A DNA stretch of 64,000 bases from assembly GCA_024103425.1 (NCBI GenBank), contig JAGFIS010000016.1, forward strand, positions 1 through 64,000, given 5' to 3'. The position numbers were made by a program, and so were the translations under genes. Shown here in pieces: positions 61,155-64,000 of this stretch. Position 1 is the first letter of the stretch. Each line of letters begins with the position of its first letter. The DNA is from Chitinophagaceae bacterium (GTDB lineage: Bacteria > Bacteroidota > Bacteroidia > Chitinophagales > Chitinophagaceae). Below the pieces are notes generated by a model. That model made no database searches and was not told where the DNA came from. It saw only the letters and a list, made by a program, of their open reading frames with translations.

Positions 61155-62456
61155 ATGAGTACGAAGATAAATCTTTTATCCGAAATAATTGGCGCAAGTG
61201 ATGAATTTAACGCGGCCCAGTCAAATGATTTTCCGGTGGACGTTTTGCCGCCGATTTTCAAGACATTCGTAGATGAGACGCATCACAGTTTAAATTTCCC
61301 TCCCGATTACACCGGTACCGCAATTATTTGCGCCCTTGCCACCACAATCGGGAGAAGTTGTAAGCTAAAAGTAAAGGACGGATGGGATGAATACCCATCA
61401 TTTTTTTTCTCACTTATCGGAAACGCCGGAAGCAATAAAAGCCACCCACTTGAGGAGGCGTTTAAGCCATTAATTGAATTTGACAGCGAAATAATAAGGG
61501 CATATCAGAAGGATTTCGCAGAGTTTGAAGGATTTTTCCAATTATCTAAGAACGACCGTGAAGGACTACCGGCGCCACCGAAACCAACACTAAGAAAAAC
61601 GATCCTGCACAACTTCACAGGCGAAATATTGCACCAACGGTTAGCTGATAATGAAAGAGGATGTGTGGTTGTGAGCGAAGAATTAGCCACTTTTTTAGAA
61701 GGTATGAACAATTACTCTAAAGGAGACCAGACCAGTGTTTACCTTAGCTTTTGGAGCAATAAGCCAACTTCCATTGACCGGGTAAGCAAACCTGTGCCTT
61801 TGTGGTTGCCTTCGCCATTCCTCAATATTATAGGCACATTGCAGCCGCGTATTTTATTGAAATTATTTCCGAGCGGAAAAACTAATAATGGCTTTTTACA
61901 GAGGTTCCTTTTCGCTTTCCCTGACCAGGCAGAGAAGCACGCAATCAATGATTACCAAATTAATTCGAGTGTACTTGATTCCTACCGGATATGGCTAAAC
62001 GATTTTAGGGCAAATAACCCGATTAATATTAACCCAGAGACGGGCCACCAACAACCTAAGGTGTATCAGTGGAGCAGAGACGCTAAAGATTTTTTTTACG
62101 AATGGCAAAAATTAAATACGGAAAAAGTAAACGAGAACGCAGAGAGCCTGAAAGGTGAGGTCATCAGCAAATTTGATATACACTTTATCAGACTTGCCCT
62201 TGTACTTCAGATAATGTCCGACTATTCAGGCAGTGAAATTGAATTAGACGCAGTGCATGGCGCCGCACAACTTTGTAATTATTATGAAAGGTGCGCGCTT
62301 AAGGTTTTGGATGTTCTGGAGAAAGGACGAAATGGTTCGATCACGAAAAAAGATTTAATCAAAATACTTTCTGGTTTCGGAGCTTCTCAAAATGAGATTG
62401 CCGCAGCCCTGAAAGTTTCACAACCGTATGTAAATAAGATTTTGAAAAACAGATAG
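61155..62456 (+). CDS. DUF3987 P-loop protein with C-terminal HTH, putative replication protein
   Basis: A 433-residue protein. ATG at 61155 is preferred to a TTG 14 codons earlier. The Walker A site is SLIGNAGSNKSHPLEEAF and a possible Walker B is RGCVVVSEELATFLEGM. This is the DUF3987 family, found beside primases on mobile elements and thought to act as a helicase-like replication factor. The last 35 residues form an added helix-turn-helix (ASQNEIAAALKVSQPYVNKI). It ends exactly where the iteron block begins, so the HTH may bind those repeats; that is inference. The downstream CHC2 primase completes a possible replication module. Confidence 0.85.
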   Translation: MSTKINLLSEIIGASDEFNAAQSNDFPVDVLPPIFKTFVDETHHSLNFPPDYTGTAIICALATTIGRSCKLKVKDGWDEYPSFFFSLIGNAGSNKSHPLEEAFKPLIEFDSEIIRAYQKDFAEFEGFFQLSKNDREGLPAPPKPTLRKTILHNFTGEILHQRLADNERGCVVVSEELATFLEGMNNYSKGDQTSVYLSFWSNKPTSIDRVSKPVPLWLPSPFLNIIGTLQPRILLKLFPSGKTNNGFLQRFLFAFPDQAEKHAINDYQINSSVLDSYRIWLNDFRANNPININPETGHQQPKVYQWSRDAKDFFYEWQKLNTEKVNENAESLKGEVISKFDIHFIRLALVLQIMSDYSGSEIELDAVHGAAQLCNYYERCALKVLDVLEKGRNGSITKKDLIKILSGFGASQNEIAAALKVSQPYVNKILKNR

Positions 62457-62639
62457 GTTATATGGTTATAAGGTTATAGGTTATACCTTGTTTCAAACCC
62501 AATACAGTAAAGGATTACAGCGAAAACAGGCATATAACCTTAAAAAGACAATATGAAAAAAATGGTTATACCCTAAAATCAGAGCAAACCCAATACAGTA
62601 AAGGATTACAGCAGGGGTATAACTTATAACCATATAACC
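62456..62639. repeat. Iteron block with GGTTATA heptamers and a 28-bp direct repeat; putative replication origin
   Basis: GGTTATA occurs at 62456, 62464, 62472, 62479 and 62564; its complement TATAACC at 62533, 62625 and 62633. A near copy, TATAACT, is at 62618. The first four are spaced 8, 8 and 7 bp. A 28-bp direct repeat (CAAACCCAATACAG...GGATTACAGC) lies at 62494-62521 and 62585-62612, 91 bp apart and identical. The outer arms form a long inverted repeat of the 184-bp block. No gene is credible within it. The lay-out between a P-loop protein and a primase fits an origin or a regulatory site for the primase. Confidence 0.72.
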
Positions 62640-62654
62640 AGCTAAAAAATTGAA

Positions 62655-63854
62655 ATGAAACTTTCGGAAACATATATTGACCAGGCCCGGCAAACTGACA
62701 TTATAGAAGTGATAGGACGATACATCCAATTGAGGCGGGCTGGTCGTCAATACGTTGGGCTTTGTCCCTTCCATGATGAGAAAACACCTTCTTTTTTTGT
62801 AACACCTGGCAGAGGTTATTATTGTTTTGGTTGCGATGCCAAAGGAGGAAATTCAATTGATTTTATCATGCAGAAAGAAAAATTATCCTTCCCGGATGCA
62901 GTAATTCGTTTAAGTGGAAACGTACCCGACTATAGCAGGTTCCAACACACGAAAAGAATCGAAATAAAGCCATTACAACCACAGGTAGTAGATTATATTC
63001 CTTTTGAGAAAATCAGGCTTTATTTGGAAGATTTTAAGGCAAATAATCTATTTAAATTTTTTGTCACAAGGTTTGGTGAATTAGTCGCTGAGAAAACCTT
63101 TAAAATATATTCCATTGGTACCTACAGCGGGTTAACGCTATTTCCTCAAACTGATTTAAACGGAAATATCAGACAGGCAAAAGTAATTGAATACGATCCA
63201 GCCACTGGTAAACGAAACAGAACAAAAAACCCTTTTCACATTGGCAAGCAATTAACCGGATCGGAGAATTTACAAAAATGTTTTTTCGGTGAAAATCTTC
63301 TCAAAGGAAATACACTTCCTGTGGCAATTGTGGAATCCGAAAAAACAGCCGCAATATCGTCAATCATTTACCCACAATTCGTGTGGATTGCTACCGGAGG
63401 AAAAAACGGAGTGAACCCAGCTAACCCTGAAAATAATCGTGTATTAAAAAACAGAATCGTTCATCTTTTCCCTGACGTGGACGGAGTAAAGACCTGGAAA
63501 GAATATGCTGACGATTTACAGACGCAAGGCTTTAAAGTTTTCCTCAATGATGTGATGGCTGAACATGCAGAGCCTGGAAGCAAAGACGACATCGCAGATC
63601 TAATCCTGAAAAATGAAATAATTCTTTCAGAAAATATCTTTCACGTCCAATGGATCAGCGAATATAAAAACCTAAAGACGGTTTGGTTTATCATGGATGA
63701 CAGAACCAATATCGAAATCATTTTTGGATTGGATGACTACCCATTGCCGTATGGCGAACATGAAAGCGATGTGAACTGGATAGAACATCGGTTTAACCGG
63801 AAGTATGAGCCTGCTTTATTCGACGGAGAGACAGTTTATTGTTATAAATTTTAG
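62655..63854 (+). CDS. CHC2 zinc-finger primase with Toprim domain
   Basis: A 399-residue DnaG-like primase of the type carried by mobile elements. The CHC2 zinc finger is QYVGLCPFHDEKTPSFFVTP with the second pair CFGCDAKG (residues about 35-80). A Toprim-like centre follows (VAIVESEKTAAISSIIYPQF with a Glu, then VHLFPDVDGVKTW with DxD), as in DUF6371-type proteins. It should make RNA primers for element replication. It lies 15 bp past the iteron block and is followed without a gap by the next gene. The chromosomal DnaG is presumably elsewhere. Confidence 0.87.
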   Translation: MKLSETYIDQARQTDIIEVIGRYIQLRRAGRQYVGLCPFHDEKTPSFFVTPGRGYYCFGCDAKGGNSIDFIMQKEKLSFPDAVIRLSGNVPDYSRFQHTKRIEIKPLQPQVVDYIPFEKIRLYLEDFKANNLFKFFVTRFGELVAEKTFKIYSIGTYSGLTLFPQTDLNGNIRQAKVIEYDPATGKRNRTKNPFHIGKQLTGSENLQKCFFGENLLKGNTLPVAIVESEKTAAISSIIYPQFVWIATGGKNGVNPANPENNRVLKNRIVHLFPDVDGVKTWKEYADDLQTQGFKVFLNDVMAEHAEPGSKDDIADLILKNEIILSENIFHVQWISEYKNLKTVWFIMDDRTNIEIIFGLDDYPLPYGEHESDVNWIEHRFNRKYEPALFDGETVYCYKF

Positions 63855-63856
63855 TG

Positions 63857-64000
63857 ATGAATAAGGAAATAATAATTGAGGAATTGCGGAAATCATACAA
63901 CTCACTGGAGAAAAAATTTACAGCGATGCGACAAGAAAATGAGAGGCTGCATGAGATGTTGAAAAAAAGCAAGTGGATGGGTGATGAAGATGAAACAAAA
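63857..64000 (+). CDS. Start of a coiled-coil protein, cut by the window end
   Basis: An ATG at 63857, 2 bp past the primase stop, opens a frame that runs to the window edge (48 codons). The visible part is highly charged and heptad-like: NKEIIIEELRKSYNSLEKKF, then MRQENERLHEMLKKSKWMGD. No family is recognised. Tight spacing suggests co-transcription with the primase. Confidence 0.6.
   Translation, partial: MNKEIIIEELRKSYNSLEKKFTAMRQENERLHEMLKKSKWMGDEDETK

Larger units (their letters stand above)
58266..64000 (+). mobile_element. Integrated mobile element, left part (tRNA-integrated)
   Basis: The element begins at the tRNA remnant and runs past the window end. In order: tyrosine recombinase, a small unknown gene, an HTH/excisionase-like gene, a second small unknown gene, a DUF3987 protein, an iteron block, a CHC2/Toprim primase and a further gene. 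All are on the plus strand. No capsid, tail, relaxase or toxin gene is visible in this part, so a phage satellite, integrative mobilizable element or plasmid-like island remain possible. The replication genes argue for excision and autonomous replication. The right end is outside the window. Confidence 0.82.

Noticed and set aside
62494..62612. Two-unit CRISPR-like array (28-bp repeats)
   Set aside because: Only two copies are present, the 63-bp interval contains heptamers of the surrounding iteron set, and no cas gene is nearby.
62493..62774. 93-codon minus-strand frame across the iteron block
   Set aside because: It runs through the repeats and into the primase gene in antisense; its sequence is a by-product of the repeated DNA and matches no family.

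Overview
The window is chromosomal DNA of a Bacteroidota bacterium. Three things point there: type IX secretion (a PorW/SprE-family protein and two secreted cargo proteins with C-terminal type A sorting domains), promoters of the Bacteroidota form TTG-N19-TAnnTTTG, and families largely restricted to this phylum (DUF4954, DUF6089-type barrel, large NtrY-like kinases, CarboxypepD_reg-TonB receptors). No rRNA gene, complete tRNA gene or CRISPR array is visible. The genus cannot be settled from the sequence.

Layout. 0-3.4 kb: a short lipoprotein, a gamma-glutamyltransferase-like enzyme and gene-free sequence. 3.4-12.6 kb: a GDCCVxC cysteine-rich protein, a beta-lactamase-fold hydrolase, a repeat-rich gap, an acetate-type symporter with its DUF485 partner, MTA/SAH nucleosidase, a hibernation factor with a lysine/alanine tail, an M28 peptidase, and an atpZ-membrane protein-sprT operon with overlapping genes. 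13-23.6 kb: porW, a class A penicillin-binding protein, a zinc phospholipase/nuclease-like protein, glmS and a DUF4954 protein, all on the plus strand and tightly spaced; they serve the envelope and secretion. 23.6-35.2 kb: an outer-membrane barrel, a TonB-dependent receptor, a nucleoside permease, an M43 metalloprotease exported by T9SS, a HAD phosphatase, a Tat-exported CFI-box protein and an HtrA protease. 35.4-44.1 kb: acyl-CoA reductase and a divergent ferredoxin, an NTF2-like lipoprotein, ddl, a PASTA protein, mazG and a 1247-residue histidine kinase. 44.5-51.5 kb: a histone H1-like basic protein, rpmA, rplU and a 1944-residue T9SS surface protein. 51.9-58.2 kb: an SRPBCC protein, folK, a deoxynucleoside kinase, hutG-hutI and a YyaL/DUF255 protein.

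58.27 kb to the window end is the left part of an integrated mobile element. It starts at a 22-nt tRNA 3'-end remnant, next to which lie a tyrosine recombinase, a small unknown protein, a hairpin-preceded MerR/excisionase-like HTH gene, another small unknown protein, a DUF3987 P-loop protein with a C-terminal HTH, a dense iteron block (eight perfect GGTTATA heptamers in both orientations plus a 28-bp direct repeat), and a CHC2/Toprim primase. The DUF3987-iteron-primase layout looks like a self-contained replication module and is the most interesting signal in the window.

The gene-free gaps carry several repeat families: a 60-bp twin-hairpin element in three copies spread over 51 kb, a tandem 250-300-bp repeat behind the symporter gene, and CACAAAG/CTTGGTG-type intergenic repeats.
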